From the NCBI RefSeq assembly GCF_034440735.1, contig NZ_CP140101.1:1-33628 (forward strand): 33,628 nucleotides of DNA, in the 5' to 3' direction. Made by a program: the position numbers and the translations under genes. The stretch comes from Deinococcus sp. AB2017081 (GTDB lineage: Bacteria > Deinococcota > Deinococci > Deinococcales > Deinococcaceae). A model generated the notes under the pieces. The model searched no databases. It saw only the letters and a list, made by a program, of their open reading frames with translations, and had not been told where the DNA came from. Of the stretch, positions 13,780 to 19,984 are shown in pieces. Each line of letters opens with the position of its first letter. Position 1 is the stretch's first letter.

Positions 13780-13983
13780 GTGGTGAATCTGGTGCGCTAC
13801 ACAGAGGCCGTGAAGAAACAACACCACCCCCCGCGTCCCATCAGTGGCAATCCAGATCTGGTCATCACGATCCGCCACGATCCGGCAGCAAGCCGGCGGC
13901 TCAGAGAGATTGTGCTTGCTGCCTCCGGGCGTGCCCGGGCAGTCCAGGCCAGTCGAGCCCCCAGTCCGGAAGAGAAGCAGTGA
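13780..13983 (+). CDS. Hypothetical small basic protein, 67 aa
   Basis: Unknown function. Basic protein with a His/Pro-rich patch (KKQHHPPRP), a short strand (DLVITIRHDP) and a helix (ASRRLREIVLAASGRARAVQ). It starts at one of two consecutive GTG codons (13780 or 13783). Its stop overlaps a GTG that opens a further 36-codon ORF. No ribosome site is obvious. It could be a DNA-binding or regulatory peptide from its charge, but no family is recognised. Confidence 0.5.
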   Translation: MVNLVRYTEAVKKQHHPPRPISGNPDLVITIRHDPAASRRLREIVLAASGRARAVQASRAPSPEEKQ

Positions 13984-14090
13984 CCACGCCCGAGCCTCCG
14001 ATCCAGATCGGCACCCTGACGATCACCCGCCAGCCGGACGCAAAACGCCGGGCCGCGCTGATTACACTGATTCAAGGCAAGCCGCGGTAA
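13980..14090 (+). CDS. Very small coupled ORF, 36 aa
   Basis: A 36-residue frame starting at a GTG that overlaps the stop of the 67-aa gene by 4 bases (GTGA), the same junction used between many neighbouring genes here. The product (MTTPEPPIQIGTLTI, then basic helix AKRRAALITLIQGKPR) contains a strand-plus-helix pattern. It ends 21 bases before the next ATG. In copy 2 a run of three C (13989-13991 here) is only two, which destroys the frame. Real expression is plausible but unproven at this length. Confidence 0.45.
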   Translation: MTTPEPPIQIGTLTITRQPDAKRRAALITLIQGKPR

Positions 14091-14099
14091 CACGGTAGC

Positions 14100-14105
14100 T
14101 ACGAT
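14100..14105 (+). promoter_or_regulatory. Leaderless -10 element of the 107-aa gene (copy 1)
   Basis: TACGAT exactly 6 bases before the ATG at 14112, with no Shine-Dalgarno. The twin in copy 2 is 30915-30920. Confidence 0.55.
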
Positions 14106-14111
14106 GGAACC

Positions 14112-14435
14112 ATGAGCCTTGCCTACGCACGAGAGAAGTTTTCCGTCGCCCGCTACACCCTGGCCAGTGGAACTGGCCGAATTCAAGAGCGTCTCCGGGA
14201 TGCCTGGGTCTACAGCCTCATAAATGTCATGCCAGAGCGTGATCTTCCACAGAAGCACCTTAGAGCAGAGTTTGAGCAGCACGCTGCACGCATCACTAGT
14301 GGGATACCTGTAGGACAGGAGGGAACCATCGCTGCGTACATCAATACGCTCTCAGACGAAGAAGCCCAGGAAGAAGCTGTCTGGATCCTGAGTTTCATCC
14401 ATCAGATAGCTGATGACGGGGACGAGGAGAACTGA
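14112..14435 (+). CDS. Hypothetical helical protein, 107 aa, leaderless
   Basis: Unknown function. All-helical pattern with basic first half (YAREKFSVARYTLA, RIQERLRDAW) and a strongly acidic end (SDEEAQEEA, DDGDEEN). There is no membrane segment or known motif. It has its own leaderless promoter and converges on the partition operon with only 15 bases between the stops. The acidic helical character would fit an immunity or antitoxin-like role, but no partner is evident and this is speculation. Confidence 0.6.
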   Translation: MSLAYAREKFSVARYTLASGTGRIQERLRDAWVYSLINVMPERDLPQKHLRAEFEQHAARITSGIPVGQEGTIAAYINTLSDEEAQEEAVWILSFIHQIADDGDEEN

Positions 14436-14450
14436 CGGACTCCCGCGACA

Positions 14451-14849
14451 TCAGACGTCCTGACGCCCAGCAGCCTTCAGGTAGGCGATCAGGGCGGCCT
14501 CGACCACATCCCCAAGGGTCATGCCCTGCAGACCAGCAACGCCAGCAGCAGCGCGCTTGAGCTCCGGCCGGATCCGGACGTTGAGCTGCTCTCGAGGAAC
14601 GTCCGTGCGCCTCGGTAGGGTCGTGTCTGCGCCCGCCGCACGCCGTCCACGCTGCTGGGGTGGCAGGGCGTAGGCCTCTGGGTTGCGCAGCGCATCTGTT
14701 GCCGGGGTAGCCGGTAGAGCAGGCGATGCCGTGACTTCCGGCACTGCTAGCACTTCCGGCTGTACTGGTATGGCTTGCGGCACCTGCTCCACTGGTGCTG
14801 CTGGTGCGCTGCTTGTGGCGTAGTCGAAGCGGCCCTTGCGGCGGGTCAC
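14451..14849 (-). CDS. RHH centromere-binding partition protein (ParG/ParB-like), 132 aa
   Basis: Probable DNA-binding partner of ParA in plasmid segregation. The C-terminal 50 residues carry a ribbon-helix-helix: strand QLNVRIRP, helix ELKRAAAGVAGLQG, then TLGDVVEAALIAYLKAAG. The first 85 residues are a flexible Ala/Pro/Val-rich tail with PEV repeats (QPEVLAVPEVTA), comparable with the mobile N-terminal tail of ParG-type proteins that stimulates ParA ATPase activity. Its GTG overlaps the ParA stop by 4 bases. It probably binds the repeats upstream of parA and represses the operon. A sequence element shared with those repeats also occurs inside this gene (14744-14756). Confidence 0.75.
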   Translation of the reverse strand: MTRRKGRFDYATSSAPAAPVEQVPQAIPVQPEVLAVPEVTASPALPATPATDALRNPEAYALPPQQRGRRAAGADTTLPRRTDVPREQLNVRIRPELKRAAAGVAGLQGMTLGDVVEAALIAYLKAAGRQDV

Positions 14850-15445
14850 GAGCGCACCTCTGCGGCCAGGCTGACCACATCCGCCCAGGCCTCGCCTGCT
14901 CGCTCATCCCGGACGTCGCGCACCAGTCCCCCTTGCTCTGCCGCGCGCTCGTGGGCCGTGTAGCGCCGTACGACGGTCTCGCAGCAGTTCACGCCTGCCG
15001 CGCGCAGCGCGTCCCGCGCGTCGTGGCCCACGCGACCCACTGGCGGCACCTTGGTCAGCACGACGCGGACCGCATGAAGGTCACCGCCCGCCTGCAGTTG
15101 CCGCCATAGGTTCAAGGTGCTCTGGATCTCGAGACGCGACACGCCGCAGGGGATCAGCACCTGGTCGAAGGTGGCGGCCAGCTCAAGAAGATCCTCTACC
15201 TCCGGGCGGCCCTCGCTGTCCACTACCAGGAAGTCTGGTTTGCCCACACCCTGGGCGGCCTGCTCTGGAGAAAGCACCGTGAAGGGCACCGGTGCCAGCT
15301 CAGCCCACTGGAGGCAGGAGCGCACGCGGCGATCCTCGTCGACCAGCGTGACCCGCCTCTGGTCAGCCAGGGCACCGGCGAGATTGAAGGCCAGAGTGCT
15401 CTTGCCGACGCCGCCCTTCTCTGAAGTGACTGCGATCCGTCTCAT
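14846..15445 (-). CDS. parA: ParA-family partition ATPase, 199 aa
   Basis: Walker-type ATPase that moves plasmid copies apart on the nucleoid. The deviant Walker A motif KGGVGKS is at residues 10-16, the VDEDRR region at about 38-43, and FLVVDSEG holds the Walker B aspartate. The length and lack of an N-terminal HTH fit the small ParA class (type Ib, as ParF), which pairs with RHH proteins, and the next gene is indeed an RHH protein. I chose the second in-frame ATG (15445) because TATGCT ends 7 bases upstream, a leaderless arrangement; a start at 15457 would lie within that element. Control is probably through the repeats at 15469-15514. Confidence 0.88.
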   Translation of the reverse strand: MRRIAVTSEKGGVGKSTLAFNLAGALADQRRVTLVDEDRRVRSCLQWAELAPVPFTVLSPEQAAQGVGKPDFLVVDSEGRPEVEDLLELAATFDQVLIPCGVSRLEIQSTLNLWRQLQAGGDLHAVRVVLTKVPPVGRVGHDARDALRAAGVNCCETVVRRYTAHERAAEQGGLVRDVRDERAGEAWADVVSLAAEVRS

Positions 15446-15468
15446 GCTCAGGAGCATAAGCGAGTCAG

Positions 15469-15514
15469 AGACGGTGTAGACGGTGTGCTAGTAGTGCTAG
15501 CAGTGAAAGCACTA
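15469..15514. repeat. Candidate partition site (parS/parH-like) upstream of parA (copy 1)
   Basis: Tandem 9-base direct repeat AGACGGTGT (15469-15477, 15478-15486), then TGCTAGTAGTGCTAGCAG (15486-15503), and an inverted pair TAGTGCT / AGCACTA (15492-15498 / 15508-15514). This lies directly upstream of the parA start, where RHH-type partition systems keep their centromere and operator. The twin in copy 2 is 32284-32329. Confidence 0.6.
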
Positions 15515-15547
15515 ATAATTTGAGCCACATTATGACCGGAATAGGTC

Positions 15548-15553
15548 TAAAGT
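15548..15553 (+). promoter_or_regulatory. Leaderless -10 element of the SIR2-like gene (copy 1)
   Basis: TAAAGT exactly 6 bases before the ATG at 15560. No strong -35 is seen, although TTGAGC lies further upstream at 15520-15525. The twin in copy 2 is 32363-32368. Confidence 0.5.
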
Positions 15554-15559
15554 CTCTAC

Positions 15560-16555
15560 ATGTCCGTTAACGGCGTCGACATTGACCTAGAAGATTTTAG
15601 CAGCGTCAATTTGAATAGTCACAGATTTCTTCTTCTTGGAAATGGTTTTTCCATTGGAGTAGATCGAGGTTTTTCTTATGGGAGCTTATATACTGCAGCT
15701 CAGGCTAAAGGATTATTGAAACAGAAGGAGATGGAGCTTTTTAGTTCTTTTAATACAACTGATTTTGAGTATCTTCTTCGTAAACTCTCTCAAGCTTCAA
15801 CTGTCAATAAAATTCTAGATATCGATCATATGACACCACAAACTAAGTATAATCTGATCAAAAATTCGCTGATTGGATCGGTGAATCATGTCCATCCCCA
15901 ATTAGCGACTTTAAATAGGGATTGGCTGGAATCGGCTTCAGAGTTCTTGGCAAAAATGCACTCCGTTTTTTCACTAAATTACGATCTTCTAATTTATTGG
16001 ATCGCAGCATATAAAAATTTTGACGGATTTACTGACTACTTTTGGGCAGGAAAGCTAAATTTTGACCCGACTGATACCGTTTTATGGTATCAAGGAAAGA
16101 CTCAACTTTACTACCCGCATGGAGCATTATTTATATACGAGGATAATAACGGCGACATATACAAAGTGAGAAATTCTGACAAGTCTGTTCTTGAAAGGAT
16201 TGGAGAATATTTAGCAGACTATAGTATTCCTATATTTGTCTCAGAAGGAACCTCAGACGAAAAGCTTAGGAAAATAAAAACTAACCTATATCTATCATTT
16301 GCTTACAAAAGAATCAAAGAATGTAAGAACGGATTAATAGTGTTCGGTACATCTCTATCAAGCCAAGATGCACATATTGTCAAAGCTATATCCGAATCTG
16401 CTGTTGATAGAATTGCGTTTGGTATATACGTAGGTAGCAAAGATCCATTTGAAGTTGAGAGTGAAAAGGCTCGAGTAAAGGTGTTATTTAAGGATAAGAA
16501 AATTACATGGACTTTCTTTGATTCTAGTACGTGTCCATTAGCCTACCCCGGCTGA
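15560..16555 (+). CDS. SIR2-like protein (DUF4917 type), candidate defence NADase, 331 aa
   Basis: Member of the SIR2-like superfamily by pattern. Visible motifs are the nucleotide-binding LLLGNGFSIG (24-33), LNYD (139-142), the histidine motif YPHGA (185-189) and VFGTSLSSQDAHI (261-273). This arrangement fits the DUF4917 family; I name it from memory of its motifs. Related SIR2 proteins in bacteria cleave NAD+ during phage infection, so a single-gene abortive defence is a reasonable guess, not shown here. The gene is markedly AT-rich, with codons ending in A or T, against GC-rich neighbours, which indicates recent transfer. It stands alone with its own leaderless promoter between the partition operon and the five-gene cluster. 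Confidence 0.78.
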   Translation: MSVNGVDIDLEDFSSVNLNSHRFLLLGNGFSIGVDRGFSYGSLYTAAQAKGLLKQKEMELFSSFNTTDFEYLLRKLSQASTVNKILDIDHMTPQTKYNLIKNSLIGSVNHVHPQLATLNRDWLESASEFLAKMHSVFSLNYDLLIYWIAAYKNFDGFTDYFWAGKLNFDPTDTVLWYQGKTQLYYPHGALFIYEDNNGDIYKVRNSDKSVLERIGEYLADYSIPIFVSEGTSDEKLRKIKTNLYLSFAYKRIKECKNGLIVFGTSLSSQDAHIVKAISESAVDRIAFGIYVGSKDPFEVESEKARVKVLFKDKKITWTFFDSSTCPLAYPG

Positions 16556-16585
16556 CCTATTTAAGATCATCCCTTTCCCCCATTG

Positions 16586-16620
16586 CCCCCGTTCCGCCTG
16601 ACGTGTTGCGCGGGGGTTTT
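16586..16620 (+). terminator. Possible terminator after the SIR2-like gene (copy 1)
   Basis: Six-base stem CCCCCG / CGGGGG with a long 19-base loop, followed by TTTT, between the SIR2-like gene and the next plus-strand gene. The long loop makes this weaker than the other terminators. The twin in copy 2 is 33401-33435. Confidence 0.4.
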
Positions 16621-16633
16621 GCATGCTGAGCCC

Positions 16634-17038
16634 ATGCCCACACTCACGGACATAGAGGAGCGGCAGCGCGCCGTTCTCGACCTACTGCTGGACGAACGCG
16701 ACTTGCGCCGCCTGCTGGAGTCTCGTCAGACAAGGCTGACCGAGTTGCTACCGGGGGATCCTGTGCGCTCAGAGCTGGAAGCCTCTACGAGCGCCCTGTC
16801 CACGCTCCTGCGAGAGCAACAGCAGGCCATCACGTCGGCCCTAGTGTGCCTGGAAGAGGACAGCATCGCCGTGGCATCCGCGCGAGCCACAAACACTTCC
16901 CGGCTGTGTCAAGCGATCGTGCACGACCGGATCGATCAAACCGCATCCAGAGTGCAGAAATTACTTCTGCCGGTGCTGCTAGCACTTCTAGCAATCAGGA
17001 TAGAACGCTGGATGGGATCGGTCAGGTCGACAGCATGA
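16634..17038 (+). CDS. Helical protein with short hydrophobic C-terminal stretch, 134 aa (intact, spans the copy junction)
   Basis: Unknown function. Residues 1-75 are helical and charged with a coiled-coil look (IEERQRAVLDLLLDERDLRR, then ALSTLLREQQQAI). A short hydrophobic run, LLLPVLLALLAI (110-121), lies near the C-terminus; at about 12 residues it is short for a full membrane span. The ATG at 16634 is preferred; a -10-like CATGCT lies 6 bases upstream (16622-16627). It opens a cluster in which the next two genes are linked by 4-base ATGA overlaps. A copy of the 18-base element found upstream of parA lies inside it (16976-16993). Confidence 0.65.
   Translation: MPTLTDIEERQRAVLDLLLDERDLRRLLESRQTRLTELLPGDPVRSELEASTSALSTLLREQQQAITSALVCLEEDSIAVASARATNTSRLCQAIVHDRIDQTASRVQKLLLPVLLALLAIRIERWMGSVRSTA
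16976..16993 (+). repeat. Second copy of the par-type 18-base element
   Basis: CTGCTAGCACTTCTAGCA here differs by one base from the reverse complement of the element upstream of parA (15486-15503). The same element is at 163-180. A 13-base part of it occurs at 14744-14756. It lies in coding sequence and may be a distal binding site of the RHH partition protein. Confidence 0.55.
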
Positions 17039-17298
17039 AACTCTCGCGTACCACGGCCGTCGTATTCCTGATGCTCAGCCAGACGCCTCAGCCTGTTCCA
17101 GCGATCGCCGAACGCCTGACAGTGCGGGGTGAACTGCTGGCACACTCAGAGATCCGGGAGCAGCTGCTGCGACTCGCCGCTGCGCACCTGGTCACGCGCA
17201 CAGGGGCTGGCCGATCTCCAGCCTATGCCTTGGCCGCCGGCACCTCAGTTGAAGAGGTGCTCGACGAAGCGTGGCGGATCCTGCACGGAGTCCCATGA
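17035..17298 (+). CDS. Winged-helix-like small protein, 87 aa (intact)
   Basis: Probable DNA-binding protein. Residues 5-75 fit a compact winged helix: a first hydrophobic helix (TTAVVFLMLSQ), a second helix (PAIAERLTVRG), a long recognition helix (SEIREQLLRLAAAHLVTRTG) and a basic turn with a beta strand (AGRSPAYALAAG) as the wing. The end is an acidic helix. The ATG overlaps the stop of the upstream gene and its own stop overlaps the next ATG, both as ATGA, so three genes are coupled. Likely regulator of its own cluster. In copy 1 the gene is frameshifted by a missing G. Confidence 0.65.
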   Translation: MKLSRTTAVVFLMLSQTPQPVPAIAERLTVRGELLAHSEIREQLLRLAAAHLVTRTGAGRSPAYALAAGTSVEEVLDEAWRILHGVP

Positions 17299-17516
17299 GC
17301 CCCCCGCCGCCCGGCGTCCCCTCGCTGCTGAAGGTGGGTCAGGTGGCCCGCGCCCTGAACCTCAGCGAGCGCCAGATCAAAGGCTGGATCGAGCGGGGCA
17401 CCCTGGCCTACGTGCAGCCCACCGGCCGGTGTGGGGGCCGGCTGGTGCCCGCCTCAGCCTTGGCCGTGCTGATCGACCGGCACGGCCTCCCCGTGGACTG
17501 GAGCAAGGTGCTGTGA
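17295..17516 (+). CDS. Small HTH DNA-binding protein (excisionase/MerR-like), 73 aa (intact)
   Basis: Small helix-turn-helix protein: LLKVGQVARALNLSERQIKG forms the HTH, GWIERGTLAYV the end of the recognition helix and first wing strand, and a conserved ending GLPVDWS follows. It is a paralogue of the 76-aa HTH protein at 19087-19317, on the opposite strand at the end of the replication operon. A Cys-Gly-Gly in the wing is peculiar to this copy. Its ATG overlaps the preceding stop; a terminator stands 16 bases past its own stop. A regulator of plasmid copy number or of this cluster is plausible. Copy 1 has a 2-base deletion here. Confidence 0.7.
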   Translation: MSPPPPGVPSLLKVGQVARALNLSERQIKGWIERGTLAYVQPTGRCGGRLVPASALAVLIDRHGLPVDWSKVL

Positions 17517-17532
17517 CCCGTTCGTTCAGACC

Positions 17533-17563
17533 GGCCGGAACGTCCCCAGCGTTCCGGCCTTCT
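17533..17563 (+). terminator. Rho-independent terminator (copy 2)
   Basis: Ten-base perfect stem GGCCGGAACG / CGTTCCGGCC with a 7-base loop and a TTCT tail. It closes the first three genes of the plus-strand cluster. Confidence 0.7.
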
Positions 17564-17567
17564 CATC

Positions 17568-17573
17568 TACGGT
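17568..17573 (+). promoter_or_regulatory. Leaderless -10 element of the 65-aa gene
   Basis: TACGGT exactly 6 bases before the ATG at 17580, directly behind the terminator and without a Shine-Dalgarno. The twin in copy 1 is 752-757. Confidence 0.5.
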
Positions 17574-17579
17574 GCTGCC

Positions 17580-17777
17580 ATGCCACACGACGAACCCATG
17601 AGCTTTGCTGAGGCCATCCGCCGCGACGTGATCGAGAACGGAGCTGAGGGCCTGAACCCCGGCGACCGTGAACGCATCCTGGCCGAAGAAGAGGCTAGGA
17701 AGGCCGCGCACCGGCAGGAGCTGGAGAACATGGTAGACGCCTCCCTGGAACGCGCCAGGCAGCGGGGCGACCTGTGA
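17580..17777 (+). CDS. Small charged helical protein, 65 aa
   Basis: Unknown function. Nearly all helical and highly charged (FAEAIRRDVIEN, DRERILAEEEARKAAHRQEL), with no hydrophobic core of its own, so it probably works bound to another protein or as a coiled coil. It has its own leaderless promoter. Its TGA overlaps the GTG of the coiled-coil gene by 4 bases, which makes that larger protein the likely partner. The same gene in copy 1 is unchanged. Confidence 0.7.
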   Translation: MPHDEPMSFAEAIRRDVIENGAEGLNPGDRERILAEEEARKAAHRQELENMVDASLERARQRGDL

Positions 17778-18487
17778 TCCTGGAACAGCTCACCACGGCC
17801 CGCGCGGATCTCGCGGCACTGGACGAGGACACGAGCAAGCTGGAAGAGAACGTACGGGATCAGGACGCCGAGCTGGCCCAGGTGCGCCGCGCAGCCCGCG
17901 CCGGTACCGCGACCTTCGCCCAGGTGGTCGAGCAGGAAACGCGGAAGCAGGCCGCCGCCGGGATGCTGGCCCAGCACCTCCAGGACGTGACCGATACCCG
18001 CGCGCTGATCGAGGAACTGGAGGCCGCCCAGGCAGAGCATGAGAGCGTGGCCGGCGTGCGGCAGTCGATGGCCACCATCAAGCAGCTCGCCGCCGAGTAT
18101 GAGAGCGTAGCCGCCGAGGGAGAGGCCGCGCTGATCGCCACTCTGGAACGCCTGCACGCGATCAGCCGGGCGCACAAGCTGGCGCAGGGCGCCATCCGGC
18201 CGGCGTTCCAGGCAGCAGCGGCCAGGGGCAGCGGCTACACCCCTCAGGATGTGGCACAAGTGCTCTCTCAGTCCGGCCTGGGGCCACAGGGTCAGGCTGG
18301 CAGAGACCGGGTGCAGGGCGTGAACGCGGCGCTGGAAGCCTTCGCCGAGCTGATCGGCCCAGAGCATGCCTACGCGGCCCTGGAGCTGACCCGTGCCAGC
18401 GCGTTTGTCGGCGCACCCTCACTGCAGCCAAGGGGGTACCGCTTCATCGCCGAGGCCCTGGCCGGGTACGTACCGCAGGGTGGCTGA
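17774..18487 (+). CDS. Coiled-coil protein, 237 aa (intact)
   Basis: Unknown function. The first 125 residues are a long helical coiled coil with regular hydrophobic spacing (LEQLTTARADLAALDEDTSK and TRALIEELEAAQAEHES). The remaining part is Ala/Gly-rich and more globular (QDVAQVLSQSGLGPQGQAG, then FAELIGPEHAYAALELTRAS). The overall look recalls structural or tape-measure-like helical proteins, but nothing diagnostic is present. It starts at a GTG overlapping the previous stop. In copy 1 two compensating indels replace about 50 residues of the coiled coil while leaving the frame open. Confidence 0.7.
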   Translation: MILEQLTTARADLAALDEDTSKLEENVRDQDAELAQVRRAARAGTATFAQVVEQETRKQAAAGMLAQHLQDVTDTRALIEELEAAQAEHESVAGVRQSMATIKQLAAEYESVAAEGEAALIATLERLHAISRAHKLAQGAIRPAFQAAAARGSGYTPQDVAQVLSQSGLGPQGQAGRDRVQGVNAALEAFAELIGPEHAYAALELTRASAFVGAPSLQPRGYRFIAEALAGYVPQGG

Positions 18488-18756
18488 TGCGGCTGCAGCC
18501 CAGGCTGATGAGTCTGCCAATGGTACGCCCGCCCATGCAGACCCAACGCTGGCTCAATGGGCCAGGGCTGCTGATTCTGCCCCTGGGTCTTTCTGCGCAG
18601 GAGAGGTGACCTTCGTATCTGATTTCCGAGGCAGAGAACTCGGAAAGGTGGACTTTTCCCCTAAGGGAAATTAGGTGAGAAACTCCGTCCTATATAACGG
18701 GACAATTCTGAGCTGAGCCAGAAGCCAATGCCCGGGCCCTGTGATCTCTGAGGCAC

Positions 18757-18948
18757 ATGGCTACCATCCATATCCAGAAGGTCACGCCCACCTCCATCTC
18801 GTACCTCCTCAATGGCCAGCTCCTCACAGTGCCACCCCACATCTTCGAGGGTCGCTACCCAGCGAACATGTACGGGCCACCAAGAGCCGGTACTGTCTTC
18901 TGTCGGCCGGATGGCCATCAAGCCACCTTCACCAGGAAGCTCCTCTAA
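18757..18948 (+). CDS. Hypothetical small protein, 63 aa (copy 2)
   Basis: Identical to the small basic protein at 1938-2129. It is preceded by a 269-base noncoding stretch with two hairpins (18623-18646 and 18655-18670) and followed at once by a terminator. Confidence 0.5.
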   Translation: MATIHIQKVTPTSISYLLNGQLLTVPPHIFEGRYPANMYGPPRAGTVFCRPDGHQATFTRKLL

Positions 18949-18954
18949 GAACAG

Positions 18955-18975
18955 CCGCCCTCAACGGGCGGTTTT
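18955..18975 (+). terminator. Rho-independent terminator (copy 2)
   Basis: Stem CCGCCC / GGGCGG with a 5-base loop and TTTT, identical to 2136-2156. Confidence 0.75.
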
Positions 18976-19086
18976 CACTTCTAGTCGCTGACAGGCAGAA
19001 CATCTCACCCAGCGAATGTGTGTCATTTTTCGTCATCGCCAGTGCTCTGGCTTCGGCTTTTTTCGGCTCAGTGGTAGCAATACTCC

Positions 19087-19317
19087 TCAAGTCAGGGTGG
19101 CAGACCAGTCAACGCCCAGTCCACGCCGCTCGGCGAAACTGGCGAGATCGACAGGCCGCACATACCGCCAGCCCCGGCCGGGGTCAATCTGCCAGCTGGG
19201 CAGGGCGCCGGAGCTCAGGGCGCGCTTGACCGTTTCCTCGCGCAGCGCCAGAGCCCGCGCCACCTGCCCGACGGTGAGACCCTGCGGGATGCCAGCCGGC
19301 ACCTGCTGGGCGGTCAT
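19087..19317 (-). CDS. Small HTH DNA-binding protein (excisionase/MerR-like), 76 aa (copy 2)
   Basis: Identical to 2268-2498. Last gene of the replication operon and paralogue of the HTH protein at 17295-17516, which lies 1.6 kb away on the other strand. Confidence 0.7.
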   Translation of the reverse strand: MTAQQVPAGIPQGLTVGQVARALALREETVKRALSSGALPSWQIDPGRGWRYVRPVDLASFAERRGLGVDWSATLT

Positions 19318-19607
19318 TCGTCTTCCTCGGGCGGGAGTCGCGGGGGCAAGGGCGGCAGGGGCAGCCCAGCGTGAATCGCAGCACCCACGTTCCAGGCAAG
19401 GGAGCGTCCCTCCAGAGTCAAAAATCGGCCGTAATCAAACACCCCACAATCGACCAGGTCATCCTTTGCGGCAGATTCCTCGAGGACTGGGAACCGCGGC
19501 AGCCTAGTAACGGCGCGATCGACAAAGCGAGCGCTATCCAGATCTCCCCCAAGACCAAACCACAGTTCAAGCTCCTTGAGAATCAGTCGGGCATACACCT
19601 CTTTCAT
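19314..19607 (-). CDS. Hypothetical protein, 97 aa, in the replication operon (copy 2)
   Basis: Identical to 2495-2788: helical start, proline-rich acidic tail, 4-base overlaps with both neighbours. Function unknown. Confidence 0.6.
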   Translation of the reverse strand: MKEVYARLILKELELWFGLGGDLDSARFVDRAVTRLPRFPVLEESAAKDDLVDCGVFDYGRFLTLEGRSLAWNVGAAIHAGLPLPPLPPRLPPEEDE

Positions 19608-19984
19608 GCGGCCCCCGTCCAGCCCTGGCCGGCGTACGCAACGCACCGGTGTGCGGCGTGCAGGGCCAGGGGGCGGCCGTCCTCGAAAGCACTGGCCGGC
19701 AGGGCGCAGGTACCCATCAGCACCCCCCACTCAGCTGAGGGCGTCCACCTGGTGCAACTCGCGCAGATGCCTGGGAGTGGTAGTAGGCGCGCAAGGTCGT
19801 AGCGACCGTCGGCTGTCTGGCCACGCTCGAGGCGGCGTACCAGGGGGGTGCGGTGCTGGCGGAGCGCATCGACGAGCTCGGCCGGCGGGGCCTGCTGGGC
19901 ATGTGGCCGGATCCGGCCGTCAGGCGTGAGGTCGAGGTGCACGCCGTGCTGCTGCAGCTGCCGGGTGAGGCTGACCAGGGTCAC
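19604..19984 (-). CDS. TubC_N-like docking domain plus zinc-binding protein, 126 aa (copy 2)
   Basis: Identical to 2785-3165. N-terminal TubC_N-like fold and a C-terminal Cys/His set, coupled to the primase-helicase by a GTGA overlap. Confidence 0.6.
   Translation of the reverse strand: MTLVSLTRQLQQHGVHLDLTPDGRIRPHAQQAPPAELVDALRQHRTPLVRRLERGQTADGRYDLARLLPLPGICASCTRWTPSAEWGVLMGTCALPASAFEDGRPLALHAAHRCVAYAGQGWTGAA

Larger units (their letters stand above)
1..16813. repeat. Plasmid unit, copy 1 (16,813 bp)
   Basis: First of two head-to-tail copies of the same circular unit. It begins inside codon 61 of the helical protein gene whose 5' end is at 33449-33628, so base 33628 joins to base 1 without loss. 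Relative to copy 2 it lacks one G at 390-392, two bases (TG) after 598, two bases near 990 (with local mismatch) and one G at 1142-1143. The genes hit are the winged-helix, small HTH and coiled-coil genes at the start of the window. The rest of this copy should be preferred as reference for 11059-14090. Confidence 0.97.

Noticed and set aside
19007..19086. A terminator for the end of the minus-strand operon
   Set aside because: Short direct repeats around TTCGGCTTTTTT are present, but no stem followed by a T-tract can be drawn in the minus direction.
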